A stretch of 64,000 bases of DNA. Origin: Nothophaeocryptopus gaeumannii (lineage: Eukaryota > Ascomycota > Dothideomycetes > Mycosphaerellales > Mycosphaerellaceae). The translations under genes and the position numbers were made by a program. The DNA is taken from the NCBI GenBank assembly GCA_031771865.1, contig JASISA010000003.1:248001-312000 (forward strand), in the 5' to 3' direction. The notes beneath the pieces were generated by a model that did not search any database, was not told where the DNA came from, and saw nothing but the letters and a program-made list of their open reading frames with translations. This document shows, one piece after another, positions 10,242 through 21,418 of this stretch (position 1 is its first letter; each line of letters starts with the position of its first letter).

Positions 10242-11110
10242 TCAAGAGAAGGGAGCCTGAGGGTAGTGTGGGTACCTCGAGAGTGGCGATGATAATGGCT
10301 GAACACTCCGGGTCTCATCCACCATCCTACCTGTATCAATCGCTGCCGTTATTGTTGGGTTACATGTGCTGACCAACATGTGACTGGAGAGGTTCAGGAA
10401 CGACCTCACTTCCACTTGCGACCTCCTTGCCTCCACTACCTTCAGAGCCTCGCCTTCCGAATCTGTCTGAGCCTCGCTTTCCTCGTCGTCATCCTCATCG
10501 ACCTCGTCGTGTTCCCCGTCGATTTCCTCTTCCTCGTCATCCTCGTTCTCGTCCTCGTCTTCGTCGTAGTCGTCTTCGGAATCGCTCTCATCGTACTTCA
10601 TTTTGTATGGCCTGGTACCCATTCCAATCTCCGGAAACTGCTCTTCTAGGCTTTCGATGGCCCACCAATCTTCATCATGCTCAAACTCCACACTGTACGC
10701 CTCTGCGATCCGAATTCGGATTGCTTTCGTCAGGGTCTCGGAGTAGAGACGCCCTTCCCAGCGTGAGCAGCCACAGATGTTCTTCTGCTCTCCATTGAAA
10801 CCGCATGAGCCCCAGTAATCGTTCCAACACCTATCCAGATCAGTTGTTAATAACACGGACGGCAAGCGGCTCCGGAATGGGAGTGCCGCAGAACATGATC
10901 AAAAGAGCTGACTTAGCATTTGCACTCCTCGAAGTCGATCTTGATCAGATTCGCGAGCGTCTCCTACGTAACCCTCGCTGCACAATGAGGTGTAAGCATA
11001 TCGAGCAGGGGCTTCAATTCCCTGAATAACTTCTCGACAGTCCAGATCCCACTTCCAACTCCGGGGCAAAAGTCCGTCTGCATGAACCTCACTTTCGTCA
11101 ACCTCTCCAT
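10242..11110 (-). pseudogene. F-box-like protein gene, acidic C-terminus, probably broken
   Basis: Seen: minus-strand text from ATG 11110 (MERLTKVRFMQTDFCPGVG, then VEKLFRELKPLLDML) meets a TAG, followed in the same frame by ETLANLIKIDFEECKC. After an acceptor (GATAG|GTGTTGG, exon start 10830) a second exon of about 196 codons follows with CWNDYWGSCGFNG, a run of Asp/Glu (roughly 60 residues, about 10610-10460), and a TGA-closed end at 10242. If a donor GTAGGA just before the TAG is used, a 135-nt intron makes the gene intact; otherwise it carries a nonsense mutation. The pattern of short hydrophobic repeats is that of fungal F-box/2EXR-type proteins, but the N-terminal F-box itself is missing. 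Function unknown. Confidence 0.4.
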
Positions 11111-11542
11111 CTTCAACAAAATCGGCATCGCAAGTGTCAAACTCTTTCCCACCAAATCCCCGCGCCGCAAGAAATTGTACCCAAAGGAGGGACACAACTT
11201 TGAAAAGGATACCAGTCTACTTCTAGTCAACAAGCAGGTCCATGAAGAGGTTCTTCCGTACTTCTACGCAGACAGCAGACTCAATTTCCAAAACACCACA
11301 GCCTTAAAAATCTTCGTCGAAGCCGTCGGTCGGGGGCTGAAGTTCGTCAAACACATTTTTCTCGAGCCTGGTGGATGCTATCGGCGCTGATTGCTGTCAG
11401 CAGTACGACGCCTCGGCCAGATTGAAGAGCTGAGCTTACGGCAGTTGAACTTCTTCCATCCGGATGTCTGTCCAAGCAAAGAACACACAGCGCAGAAGCT
11501 TCTTGACGACATGAGACCGCTGCTAGAAGCTGATCACCCATA
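11082..11542 (+). pseudogene. 2EXR/F-box-like fragment with a premature TGA
   Basis: Seen: an open frame from ATG 11082 containing DTSLLLVNKQVHEEVLPYFY and TTALKIFVEAVGRG, which is the core signature of the fungal 2EXR/F-box-like family, ending at TGA 11388-11390. The same frame then continues for 50 codons (RRLGQIEELSLRQLNFF, LLDDMRPLLEA) to TAG at 11540-11542. A 30-nt GT-AG pair around the TGA is too short to be an intron. The N-terminus overlaps the start of the minus-strand F-box-like gene by about 30-150 nt. The frame ends right at the edge of the AT-rich island. Probably a relic. Confidence 0.45.
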
Positions 11543-12439
11543 GAAATGTTTAACATTAATAAGTTTCATAATAGTCTTTAACATATGTGTATAACACTTT
11601 CTCCTCTTCTTTTTAAAAGAAAAAAACATGAAATTAAGTGTATGATATAATAAAATATAAAAGTTATATAGTAGTAATTACATGAATTCAACCACTTATT
11701 GGTAAAACATCGGAAATTCTAATAGACTACAAATGTACCATAAGGGTAATACTGTATTAGATAAAAATAAGATAAACTGATAATATTTATTTAATAATAA
11801 ATAATGATATTATTTACAAAAAAATGTTAATTGCTTTAGAATATAAAAAATGGTTTGCTGATTGTTACTAACCAATATATAAACCTATAGTTATATTTAT
11901 AGTTTACTTATTTACTCTATTCATTCCCTATCCGTCCAGCCTCCACTTTGCACTACATTTCTGTATTACATTTGGAGTTTGAATTTAAAGTAGTCTTTTC
12001 AAAACCTAATCTCGCATCTAACATTAACTTGCTGACCCATTATGCAAAAGGTACGCTCTCATCTATTGTTTAATTTAAACTTGAGCTGCTTATAAAACTA
12101 CTATTTCAAACATTTCCCTTACGGTACTCTTTTACTGGCGCTTAATATATCATATTTAGTCTTAGAGAAAGGTTTCCCTTTATTCAAACAGATTACATCC
12201 GTTTTACTTTAAAGACTTTTACTTATCAGTTTCTAATTGATAATTAAATCTCATTTGATTTATTTTCCTGAAGCTATTAAGATATTTCAATTCACTTCGT
12301 TTAAACATGGATTTCTCCTAGATTAATCGGCATACATTACTTTAATTACCTATAGCTTTACGCCCTGCTACTCGCTTCGGCGGTCTCTCCTTGTCCGCTA
12401 TTCCTCTCTCCAGACACGTATTGAATATTCCACTCCGTC
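11543..12439. repeat. AT-rich island, probably a RIP-degraded relic
   Basis: About 900 bp of strongly AT-rich sequence with abrupt edges, lying between two GC-balanced regions. It has no frame on either strand and few CpA dinucleotides in its first half. The last 500 bp are less extreme. No terminal repeats or recognisable protein remnant were found, so the RIP origin is inferred from composition and from the resemblance to the larger block at 23-40 kb. Confidence 0.5.
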
Positions 12440-13784
12440 ATGGCTCCCGTCAAATTGTTTGACGAGTTCCCTCCGGTGATCTGGGACCAGAACGCTGAAG
12501 AGCTTCAAACACTGCATCATTGCGTCGGAGTTAAAGTAAATAGATACCGCATACCTCAGGGGAAAGCTCAGAATTCATTGCTGGCTAGAGAAGCTCTGGG
12601 AATTGTCAATTCAGTCATTGAACGAAGCATCTTGAGAACGCATTTAGGACGGACGGATGATGTAGAAATGACAGACTTTATTCTTCGACACCGACAGACA
12701 AGCTTTTCCCTGCTGCACAACATCATTTTCTGGATTGCTCATGCGCTCAGGACTTTCTACTGGAAAGGAAGGGACTATGCGGACGAAGAGCGACGTCGTA
12801 ATATGACTTATGTGTGCGATACAACCTTTGAGATGCCGTTGCGGATCAGCCGCTACCAGGGCGGCTGGATGTACGTCTTGAAACAGTTGCGCCAGGCGTC
12901 AGATATCGTCACGAGGATGAAAGACAGCGTCGACCCAAGCAAGAAGGCATGGCAGAACTGTAAGGTCCTGCGCTTTACTGCAGTTCATCTAGGCTGACAG
13001 AGTACACACAGTTCTTGGTTGGCTGGAGAAAGCCAACGACGACTCCATGCCCAGACTACTATTTAGGTATTCCATTTTGCGGGAAAAAACACAGAACTTC
13101 ATTCGGAACAATCGCGGAAAGCTCGAGCCAATCCTTCTTGGCGACGAGTTCATCGAGAACGGCTCCAGAGAAGCAAGCACAGCTCCTGATCTGCTACAAA
13201 TTTTAGCAGACGGCAATTTCGATTTCGGTGACCTCATACGCATTATGAAGAGCCACCTGACCAAGACCAAGAACGGAAAAACATCGCCCATGCTTTCGCT
13301 GAGCTCTGACCTTCGATGGGCTTTACACACTGCAGGAGCCAAGCATAGAATACATGGGAACAAGAACTGTGTTGTCGGCCTGGGTGTCTACGACACCAAG
13401 AAGCTTCGTGAAGAAGGCAGCTTACTCATCCCAATGGTGCAGTTCCTCCATGATTGGTCGAATCATGGAGTTGAAGAGGAAGCTCAGAAGTGGGTCAACA
13501 ATGCCGAAGAATATCTTACCTTTTATTTGTCGCGCTCCTCGATGCTGAGCTTCACGCCCTGGTCGGAGCTCGTCACAAATGAGACTAGATTCTTCGGTCA
13601 ACAGTTCGAGGTGAGCGGAAATCTCAACGGGTTTGAAAAGTTGAGGCGAGTAGACGGTGGGCCTAGAATGGAAGAGGTCAATGCAAATGAAGCGGATAAC
13701 ATGATCCAAGTACTGTCTGGCATGAGCCAAGATCCGGAGATTATCGAGGAGCTCGCAAATCAAGTCAGAGGAAAGCTTTGGTAG
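12440..13784 (+). CDS. Orphan two-exon protein of 430 aa
   Basis: Seen: exon 1 12440-12959 from ATG (MAPVKLFDEFPPVIWDQ), a 52-nt phase-1 intron 12960-13011 (GTAAGG...GGCTGACAG...ACACAG), and exon 2 13012-13784 ending in TAG. The joined frame gives 430 aa. Recognisable surface features: a helix-rich first half (HNIIFWIAHALRTFYWKGRD), a basic KSHLTKTKNGK segment, and an acidic-amphipathic C-terminus (SGMSQDPEIIEELANQ). I do not recognise a family, and there is no signal peptide or membrane segment. It sits between the AT-rich island and the convergent SDR gene, with only 60 bp to the SDR stop. Codon use looks like ordinary host genes. Likely a lineage-specific gene. Confidence 0.65.
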
Positions 13785-13844
13785 CGAAAGGTGGCTCTGG
13801 GAAATGGCGCATTAGTAGTTTTGCCTGCTGCATTGGAGATCATC

Positions 13845-14768
13845 CTATCTTGACAAAGCCCTCTCAAACATCCTCTCATTATGCTCCATCACCGTTTTCC
13901 CAAGATCCCTGTTCCGATATTCCTTCAAAACACCCACCTCCTTCAGCGTGCCATCCCAGTCCAAAGGCCAACTGCCCTTTGCGAACTCTTCCTTCGTCGC
14001 ATAATGCAAAATCCTCTCACCAGCCTCTTCTGGTTTCTTCACGAAAAACCCCAGAATAGGTTCAATGATCCACCTCATTGCCACGCCAAGCGTCCCTTTG
14101 ACGCTTCTCCCGAGTAAACCCGTTGAGACGAGGCCAGGGAAGATATGCAGAAACGCTTGGTCGGAATGCTGTTCAGCGAGCTTATCGAAAGACAGAGTCA
14201 TCATGGTGGCGAAGTGATTCGCTGCATTGCCGACTGAGTAGTTCTTCTCGAGATCGAGGTCGTCCTCGAAGATTTTGCCTTCTTGACCTCCGGCTAGTAT
14301 CGGTACTACCCGAGCGTTGATGTTCAGGTTCGGTTGAAGGTTCTGAGCGAAGCGTACACGGCCATAATACCGAAGCGAGATAGAATTATCGAGACCATCG
14401 GCATTTTCTTCACGCCCGGCGAAGGACATGTATCCTTGACTCATGAAGAGCAAGTCAATTTTGGAGCCTTTGAGTTCCTGCTGGATCTGTTTGGAGATTG
14501 TATCAATGTTTTTGAGTAGGCTGATGTCTGCTTCGAGGAAGGTGAATTGACCATGAGGGTTGAGTTGACGGAGAATGGCGAGCTCGGATTCGAAGGCCTT
14601 TTGGTTGCGACCGACGATGATTGCTGTGGGATGAGGGATGTTTTTGACGAAGGCTTGGAGGGTAGCTCTGCCTATGCCGCTTGTTGCGCCTGTAAAGACG
14701 GCCGTGAGGGAGTCGTGGATGTTTCTGAGGGCGGCGTTGGAGGAGCGGACTTCTGCGATGGCCACCAT
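13845..14768 (-). CDS. Short-chain dehydrogenase/reductase-like protein
   Basis: Seen: 307 aa from ATG 14768 (MVAIAEVRSSNAALRNI). The frame is open 46 codons further upstream, but those are not SDR-like. A Rossmann nucleotide-binding motif, TGATSGIG, is at about residues 27-34; a helix/strand pattern follows (AIIVGRNQKAFESELAIL, FLEADISLL). The usual NNAG position reads MSQG, and the region of the catalytic YxxxK reads YSVGNAANHFATMMTLSFDK, with Asn where Lys is expected. Known: this YS..(A)NH.ATM variant is common in fungal SDRs of secondary or accessory metabolism. Reduced or altered catalysis is possible, and the substrate is unknown. It is convergent with the orphan 430-aa gene. Confidence 0.8.
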   Translation of the reverse strand: MVAIAEVRSSNAALRNIHDSLTAVFTGATSGIGRATLQAFVKNIPHPTAIIVGRNQKAFESELAILRQLNPHGQFTFLEADISLLKNIDTISKQIQQELKGSKIDLLFMSQGYMSFAGREENADGLDNSISLRYYGRVRFAQNLQPNLNINARVVPILAGGQEGKIFEDDLDLEKNYSVGNAANHFATMMTLSFDKLAEQHSDQAFLHIFPGLVSTGLLGRSVKGTLGVAMRWIIEPILGFFVKKPEEAGERILHYATKEEFAKGSWPLDWDGTLKEVGVLKEYRNRDLGKTVMEHNERMFERALSR

Positions 14769-17700
14769 GTTTTCTCCTGCTATTGAAAGACTTCTGAGCT
14801 GTGTGATAGACCTTGATATGAGTAGCTGCTTCGTTTCTGGTGAGTCTGAATGGTTGACTGCTTCTTTCTTTATTGTCGAGATGAGATGAAGGCAAGGAAA
14901 GTTCATCGCAATCTACTTGTACCTGGCAAAATGGCTCTTGCATCGTTACACAACGTGGTTTCGGCATTGTCTGTCATGGCGACGTTGACAAGGTAGGCCG
15001 GACATGGGGCAGAGGGGTAATACAAGGAGCCGACGTAGTGTGAAGTAGGAGGTGAAGTTGGCGTCTGGGCGCTGACAAAACGGAGGAAAGTGAAGGTCGG
15101 CCTTTCGATGTCCGGCTGGCCTGTGCAGCGGGTGCAGCCGCCTCTTTATGATCTTTGAGACTCCGGACACGCTGACCAGATCTCAACCATCTCGTGAGAC
15201 ATGTACCTCCCTCTACGACCGGACGATACTGGCCAACTCGACGGCGTGGCGAAGCCTGTGTGTTGACACAGTATTGAGCACAGTGGGCCGACGAATGAAC
15301 GAGATGAGCCAGGATAAAACCGCCACGCGCTGCTGAATCACCTTCTTCCACACCCGAAAGCATGCAAGAAACCGCGTCGACAGCAGAGCTAGTCGTATTA
15401 CCAACAGAAGCGTCGAGCCTGTATCGAAAATGTGTTGCCAATCATCGGAGCGTGAATGTATCGCGTGGTACACGACATGCTCAGCTCTTCAGCTTGCGCC
15501 GCAAGCGAGAAGGATCGGCCTGGACCAAAAGACATGCAAGTCGAGAGTACCCTACTGCTTCTCATTCGCCTGATCAGTCAATTGCTCTGTATGCCATGCA
15601 CGAGTATCGGAATATTTACGGGACCTCTTTTGGAAGTCTTGACCTCTCGTGGGCATCGTTTGCCGCAATACGCACATGCTCCAACATTCGATTGCGCTCT
15701 GGGCAGACGGCACGCGTGCCAGGACTGGCATGTGTGCTCTGCTGGCGCGTGAAGATGTACAAAGCGGACAGACGTTCTTGGCACCCACCAGAAGTGGCCA
15801 GATCATCCCATATACGAGCGCCGGCCACAAGTGGGCGTGCGATAGCTGTCGGCTAGCGATGGTCAGCCTTCTGAGAAATATGCCAGCCTGGCCTCTATTG
15901 CTGAGTAGGTGATTACGGCGGGTAAGGTTTGCGTAGCGCCATCAGACCAGCTCTTGCCACCAGATTCTCCCAGCGCTTCATTGTTTCTGTCGGGTTTTCG
16001 CAGCTTATAAACAGTCCGGCCCAGAAGATCAATCAATACCACCTGCCACGGCGCCAGGTTCGCTTTAGATCTAGCAATTCCGGACCCACGAGGTTGGCGT
16101 CCCGGACCGCAAGATTTGATCTGAAGCCTACCGAGAGCAATACTTTGGTACGACCGAAGACACAGTCGACACACGTGGCGATGGCGTAAGGCTGCATCTT
16201 CTTGGCTAGAAGGCTCAGAGCTGGATTTTCCTCGAACAAAGAAGACGTATTGCTGAGTTTTGGCCTAAGAGATGCTGGGAGATACTCGAATATACTGCTG
16301 TCGCTCGGAAAGGTAGGTGTGTCGGCCAGATTGGTTGATCAAAATAATAATAAGTAATGGGGCGGGATGAAATTTCGCATCTGCGAGTCTCAGACCGCAT
16401 GTATTGAAGCTCGCCTGCCTTCACCCTGCCTCTGGGTCTTCAAAGGCGAATTAATCAGGACGAAAAGAGAAAACTTTGCGCTCATTGCAGATCGACCGCT
16501 ATGAAGATGCCAATGGCAGCGTGCCTGTTCGAAGCGTCATCAACGAATGCTGATTGCCTTGACTGCGGGTATTCTGAGGTGCAAGAAGAGAGCTCATTTC
16601 TTCTCGTGGTGGATCATCGAAGCCAACCCCAAACGCCAACAATGACGAGCCTGACGGCAAATTCCAGGACCGCGTATCTGTGAGACGACCATACTCGTCA
16701 GCGTGCGACGGACGCGGCATATCTTAGGGAGAAGGCAAGCAGTGTAATTGTACAGGTGTTTGTTGGGGAGCTAGTTCTCAGCATACAATGCCGTGCGAAC
16801 GCCCACGTCTAAATGTATGGTTCGGTCGTCGTCCCGTGCATATTTTGTAGGTAGATCTGAGACCCCCGATCTATCCTGAAGCGGATGATTTCTGGTAGTT
16901 GCAGAGATCAGGCTGTGCCTCTTGGCAATTTTTTTGAGCCAAGGCGATTATGATAGAATACCATCCTTGTCCACAAGGATGAGATGCGGGTACAAGCGAC
17001 CGATACGGTGGTCGGCACCGATTCTGAGACGCAAGGGTATTGCGGGCTTGTGGACACCGTCAACTGCTTGTTCAGACGACATTGGTCTGCTGTCTAATCT
17101 CACCACGACACGTCTTCGTGACGAAGAACCGGTCTCTCACGGCCAAATCGTCTACCGCGAGACTATGACTCTAACACTGCGCAAGAGATCTGCTCGCCTC
17201 AAGCAGACCGCGTGCCAGATCGCGCGTGACAATGGCGTGGTCAATGCGGTCAGCCTTCGCCGTGCGGATCACCAACCCCATGGTGTTAGGAGAGCTCTTA
17301 CTGGGACTGGAAAGCCGCGTCTCTCCTTCTGAGGCATCGCAATCCGACAGACGCTCGACAGCCTCTGCAACCTCCGCATCTTCATTCTCATGATGCTCTC
17401 ATGACCGCCGAGCTCTTGCTACACAGTTGGAACAGGCAACGAAGCTAGCCACTTGGCAAGAACCACCGCCACTTGTACACATCAACCATCGGTGTTGTCG
17501 GCACCGACGCCGTTGTGAGACATAGAAGCGCGTTGCGCTGTCGTCAGCGTTTTGTCCATACATATGTCATGACGTTGGAAGATCAAACGTTGCGATGCTA
17601 GCACCGGGCGCACACTTTTTCCCGATGCCCGAAGAACATTCGCCTTTGTTTTCCTGCAGTCGAAACAACACTGCCATCATGTTCTGTGCTTGGCGGGTTG

Positions 17701-18220
17701 GCGACGCGCAACAGGACATGCCCGCAGCAAGCCTCAGATCGGACAGACCGGATCTTTGCGACCGCCCGCTTTTGTTCCAGCCTTCGGTTCTGACAGGCGA
17801 GGCCTTGTCACCTGCTGTAGCTCAGCCACGAGTTGCCGCTCTCTGTCTGCTTGGCGCATGGGCACGCGGTTCGTGGTAAACCTTAAGCTTTTGTGGACGC
17901 TCCAGCCAAGGGATGACCTTTCACGGGTAGAGCTCCACGCCACTGCTAACCACAAGCGCACCCAATCGCACGGCCTAGGCATACCTCAGGGTCGCGCTTG
18001 AAACAAGGGAGGTCTTGTACATGCCTTGGGGGGCAAGGCTTGTCGCGCCATGGCGTGTTTTCCTCGAGCTCCCGAGTAAGTCTATATCTTTGTAGGTCCC
18101 TACCTTCTCTCTCTGTTGGATCACCACAGCACTACAGCATCACACAAAAGTAAACACTACTATCGACTCGATCAACATAGCAATAGTACATCGATACTAC
18201 TCTACCATCAGACAACAACC
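14769..18220. other. 3.4-kb stretch without a supported gene
   Basis: Many overlapping open frames of 60-160 codons occur on both strands here, none with a recognisable domain, consistent ATG context or splice logic. Composition is normal, unlike the RIP blocks. It should contain the promoter of the SDR gene (near 14,800-15,000) and of the 172-aa orphan gene (CA-rich leader with repeated ACAAC before 18221). I see nothing else that I can support. Confidence 0.4.
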
Positions 18221-18793
18221 ATGATGATTACAACACACAACAACACCATGGAGATCCTCACCGTCTGGCCTGTTCAACCAAAAACAACCACCCGAAGGCA
18301 ACGACTCAATAACCTCTGCGCACTTCCAGTACCTACCTGTGCATCGATTGAATGGAAATTCGAGTACTACAAGATCTTGTGGATGCTGCGTGATCTCATC
18401 GATAGCGAGCCACTCAACGCCCAACAACGATGGAAACAAGAGCTTCTCATGGAGGCATTGGTAAGTCGATCCGTATCATTGCTATCGACAGACAGATGCT
18501 AATAATCGATGCAGAGAACTCTCCACCACATCCAAGACCCAACAGACTCACCAGCGGTTGCATCAAAAGCCGACCACGCACGATGGACTGATATCATGAT
18601 GCGAAGAATCGTCGCCGAGGCTTTGTGGGAGGATGACGCCGAGCCAGTATCATTCTATGACTGTTGCGAGGCCCTCAAAGTTGGTCGAAGCCGAGCTGCT
18701 GCCGCAAGACTCTTCAAAGCAGCAGAGTCGAGCTGGACAACAATCACCGACAGCAGCCTCAGCGCGGAATTTGGTCTCGCCATCAGGGCGTAG
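18221..18793 (+). CDS. Small orphan protein of 172 aa, one intron
   Basis: Seen: exon 1 18221-18460 (ATG; a second in-frame ATG follows immediately), a 54-nt phase-0 intron 18461-18514 with a near-perfect GTAAGT donor, a GCTAATAAT branch region and a GCAG acceptor, and exon 2 18515-18793 ending in TAG. The product begins MMITTHNNTMEILTVWP and has a helix-rich middle (YYKILWMLRDLID) and C-terminus (ALKVGRSRAAAARLFKAAES). No signal peptide, membrane segment or known domain. The excellent intron is the main evidence that this is a real gene in an otherwise empty region. Confidence 0.6.
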
Positions 18794-20299
18794 ATGCCCA
18801 AGACTGAACGAACCGCATTTGCCACGATACCACGCTGATTGAACTGTATGGAGTATGGGATGGATAACCTGGCACTTACCACCCAGCTACGACGACATGT
18901 TTTTGATTGTGTTTTACTGCGTCGATGATAAGCGTTCTAGCGAAGCATGGCGCCGCGAGGAAATCGAACTGGAACGGTATGGGAATGAAGGCCGACAAAA
19001 ACTTCTATTCTACTGTACTTATTGCATGATACCCCAAATATGTCTCGCAGAGACCGATTCACCATTGTCCGCTCTTCTCCTCGTGTTCCACGTTCGCTTC
19101 TTCTTTCCCTTGCCTCGTTCAACGTTTTCGTCGTCAGGAGTCAATCCATCCTTCGAGTCGAGCGGCGCGTAAACACCCCTCATGATCGTCGACCTTCGCG
19201 GAACGTTGCACCCCACGTCGGCACGTCCTCCTGTGCGCTGTGGAAGCGCAGAAGAAAGGATCGGTCTCCACAGTAGTTTCCACACTAGAACACCTCGAAA
19301 CAAAGGAAAAATATCCCCCCAACCTCTCTTTTCCTGTCTCCTGCCGAGTAGTTCTAGCGCGCTCGAACGATGCTACACAAGGCGTGCTGAAAAGTGAGCA
19401 CTAAGGGAAAAATTCTACTACCTTGCTACGCGCCTCCCATCCTCCCATGCTTGACAGCATTTCCCCCATAATCTTCTACCGACCTCTCGGTCTCCCAGCG
19501 CCACGCGCACCTGAGACGCTTACGCTCGCGGGACCGAGAGGTCTACTTTTCGCCTTCGTGCGGCTCCGACCGAATCCTCCTCACACGATGAGTAAGAAGG
19601 ATTTTGAGCTTCTTCGCAGTCTGAATGGCCAACGCTGAGAAATGCTCTGTTTCTGCAGAAAAGGAATGGAGCCTGTTGCAGAGAGTACATTGTACAGCTG
19701 AGCAGGACGGCTCGCTGCTTCGGTGCTGTCGTTGCAGCCGCGGGTGACAGCTACTCTAGCCTTTGCGGCACGTCCATCAGCCTCGTGACCTGATCAAGCT
19801 CCTCCCCCAAGCTTCTTTCTATACATGCGGCTAGTGAGAGAACTGACAAAGTCTGTTCGCTTGGCTTTTTCCAGCCTCGCGCTATACCATTATCACGAGG
19901 ACGCGCGTGATGAGGATAGCTATGGCACAGCTGAGTAGAAAAGCAATCGAAACGCCCACCTCGTATATTCCCTCGTTAGGAGCATTCGATGGTGCGATGG
20001 GGTGTAAAGTACAGCTGGGCTTGCGCACTTTGTGCTTCTATTGTACAACTTCTCATGCACCGCTCCTTCATCCCCTCACGATGCTGCTGCTTCGTTCCTC
20101 ACGGAAAGATGCAGTATGTCGCGCAGCCTCGGATGGTCCGAATGGAGGAGTAAGAACGAGTCTCTTGCGAGCTACAGCGGTCAGTCGTCACGAGCTTCAC
20201 TCTATTTGCTTTTCATTTTCGCAGCTGCTTTGTTACATCCCGTCAAACATTATTCTCTGGACCTTCGTTCGGGCTAACCGACCACTCCTCGCCGAATTC
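18794..20299. other. Intergenic, nothing recognised
   Basis: About 1.5 kb with only short overlapping frames. Frames on the plus strand beyond 19900 partly overlap the F-box-like gene on the minus strand and look like its shadows. No RNA gene or repeat was found. Confidence 0.4.
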
Positions 20300-21418
20300 T
20301 CAATAACCACCATCGCTGGAGCTATAGTCCTCGATATATTGGTGAGCTCGCAGCTCCTCCAGCATGAGGTCCACAGGATCCTCGGGCCAGGAATCCTCGT
20401 CGCTCTCACGGTCTTCGATGTCTTCCACGGCCTGATTCTGAAACCACCATTCGACCTCTCCATTCTGCACCTCTTCAAGTTCTTGCTCGGTCGTGGGGTA
20501 CTTGTGAGCGTATCTTTCCGGAAATTCAGGTGGTGCGGACTTGATAAGAAAGTCTATCAATTTGCTCCGGGCTACCTCGATCCTGTAGTGCTGGAATGAC
20601 AAGTCGCACAGCTTCTCTGAAAGCTCCATGATGCTGTCTCCAGCAAGTTTTCTCCGGCATGGCGGACCGCAGTCACCTGGCAAGCGCTTCCACTTGTAAC
20701 ACCGGAGCTGAAGTGAGCCATGGAACCGAGGATAGAGAAGCTCTGAGTAAGAAGAGCAGTTTCCGTTCTCGCAATGCTCATGCCCTCTCGAGAATCTAGC
20801 AAACCCGTGTCGGGCTGGGTCCCAGACCCGGTCGGGGAGAAGGTAAGCGTTCATGAGGCCCAGCTTCCATTCCTGTCCCCGGTCAAATGGATCGACATCG
20901 TAGAAAACCGGGCACTCGATCCAGATCATATCGAAACCCGGTTGAAAGGACATACGACCATCGTTCTCGTCTCTGAGCAGGTCGTCGCCAACGTCGTGCT
21001 CCCAATCCATTCTCGCGCGAAGCTTGAATCGGATTTGGGGAAAGAATTCATGATCCTCCAATCGTCGCACGAGATCATTTGCAGTACAAGTATCGTCAAA
21101 GTAGAAGACGACTCTATCTGAGTATCCATCTTCCTCGAACACTCTTTTCAACTCTTGGTTTGTAGCGCGATCTACCAGTCGGAGGCTCAGGTAGTCTACA
21201 AATCGATCCTGCTCAGGCCACTCGCTCTGTGGCAGAGGTGGCGCTTGCACAAGGTCATCGAGCAAACAGCGATATATCCTCTCCCTCAGATTCAATGGCA
21301 GTATCTTGAAGTAGGCAGTGCGAGTCCGGCACTGGCTTCCTCCATTCGCAGGGCCAGCGATCCGTTGGCGTTTCGACATACCAACGTCAAGAATGGCATC
21401 GGGGCTTCGTTTCGGCAT
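20300..21418 (-). CDS. F-box/2EXR-like protein of 372 aa
   Basis: Seen: an intronless frame from ATG 21418 (MPKRSPDAILDVGMSKRQR). The frame is open about 100 codons further upstream, but that text is low-complexity and not needed. Residues about 35-60 (AYFKILPLNLRERIYRCLLD) match the leucine-rich start of fungal 2EXR/F-box-like proteins. Further on there are Trp- and Asp-rich segments (DMIWIECPVFYDVDPFDRG), a Cys/His cluster (RGHEHCENGNC, GPPCRRK), and a strongly acidic C-terminal tail. Known: families of this kind are expanded in Dothideomycetes and their targets are unknown. No signal peptide or membrane segment. Confidence 0.7.
   Translation of the reverse strand: MPKRSPDAILDVGMSKRQRIAGPANGGSQCRTRTAYFKILPLNLRERIYRCLLDDLVQAPPLPQSEWPEQDRFVDYLSLRLVDRATNQELKRVFEEDGYSDRVVFYFDDTCTANDLVRRLEDHEFFPQIRFKLRARMDWEHDVGDDLLRDENDGRMSFQPGFDMIWIECPVFYDVDPFDRGQEWKLGLMNAYLLPDRVWDPARHGFARFSRGHEHCENGNCSSYSELLYPRFHGSLQLRCYKWKRLPGDCGPPCRRKLAGDSIMELSEKLCDLSFQHYRIEVARSKLIDFLIKSAPPEFPERYAHKYPTTEQELEEVQNGEVEWWFQNQAVEDIEDRESDEDSWPEDPVDLMLEELRAHQYIEDYSSSDGGY

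Noticed and set aside
14974..18001. Many overlapping open frames of 60-160 codons
   Set aside because: No motif, splice logic or ATG context. Both strands are equally open, as expected in GC-balanced fungal DNA.
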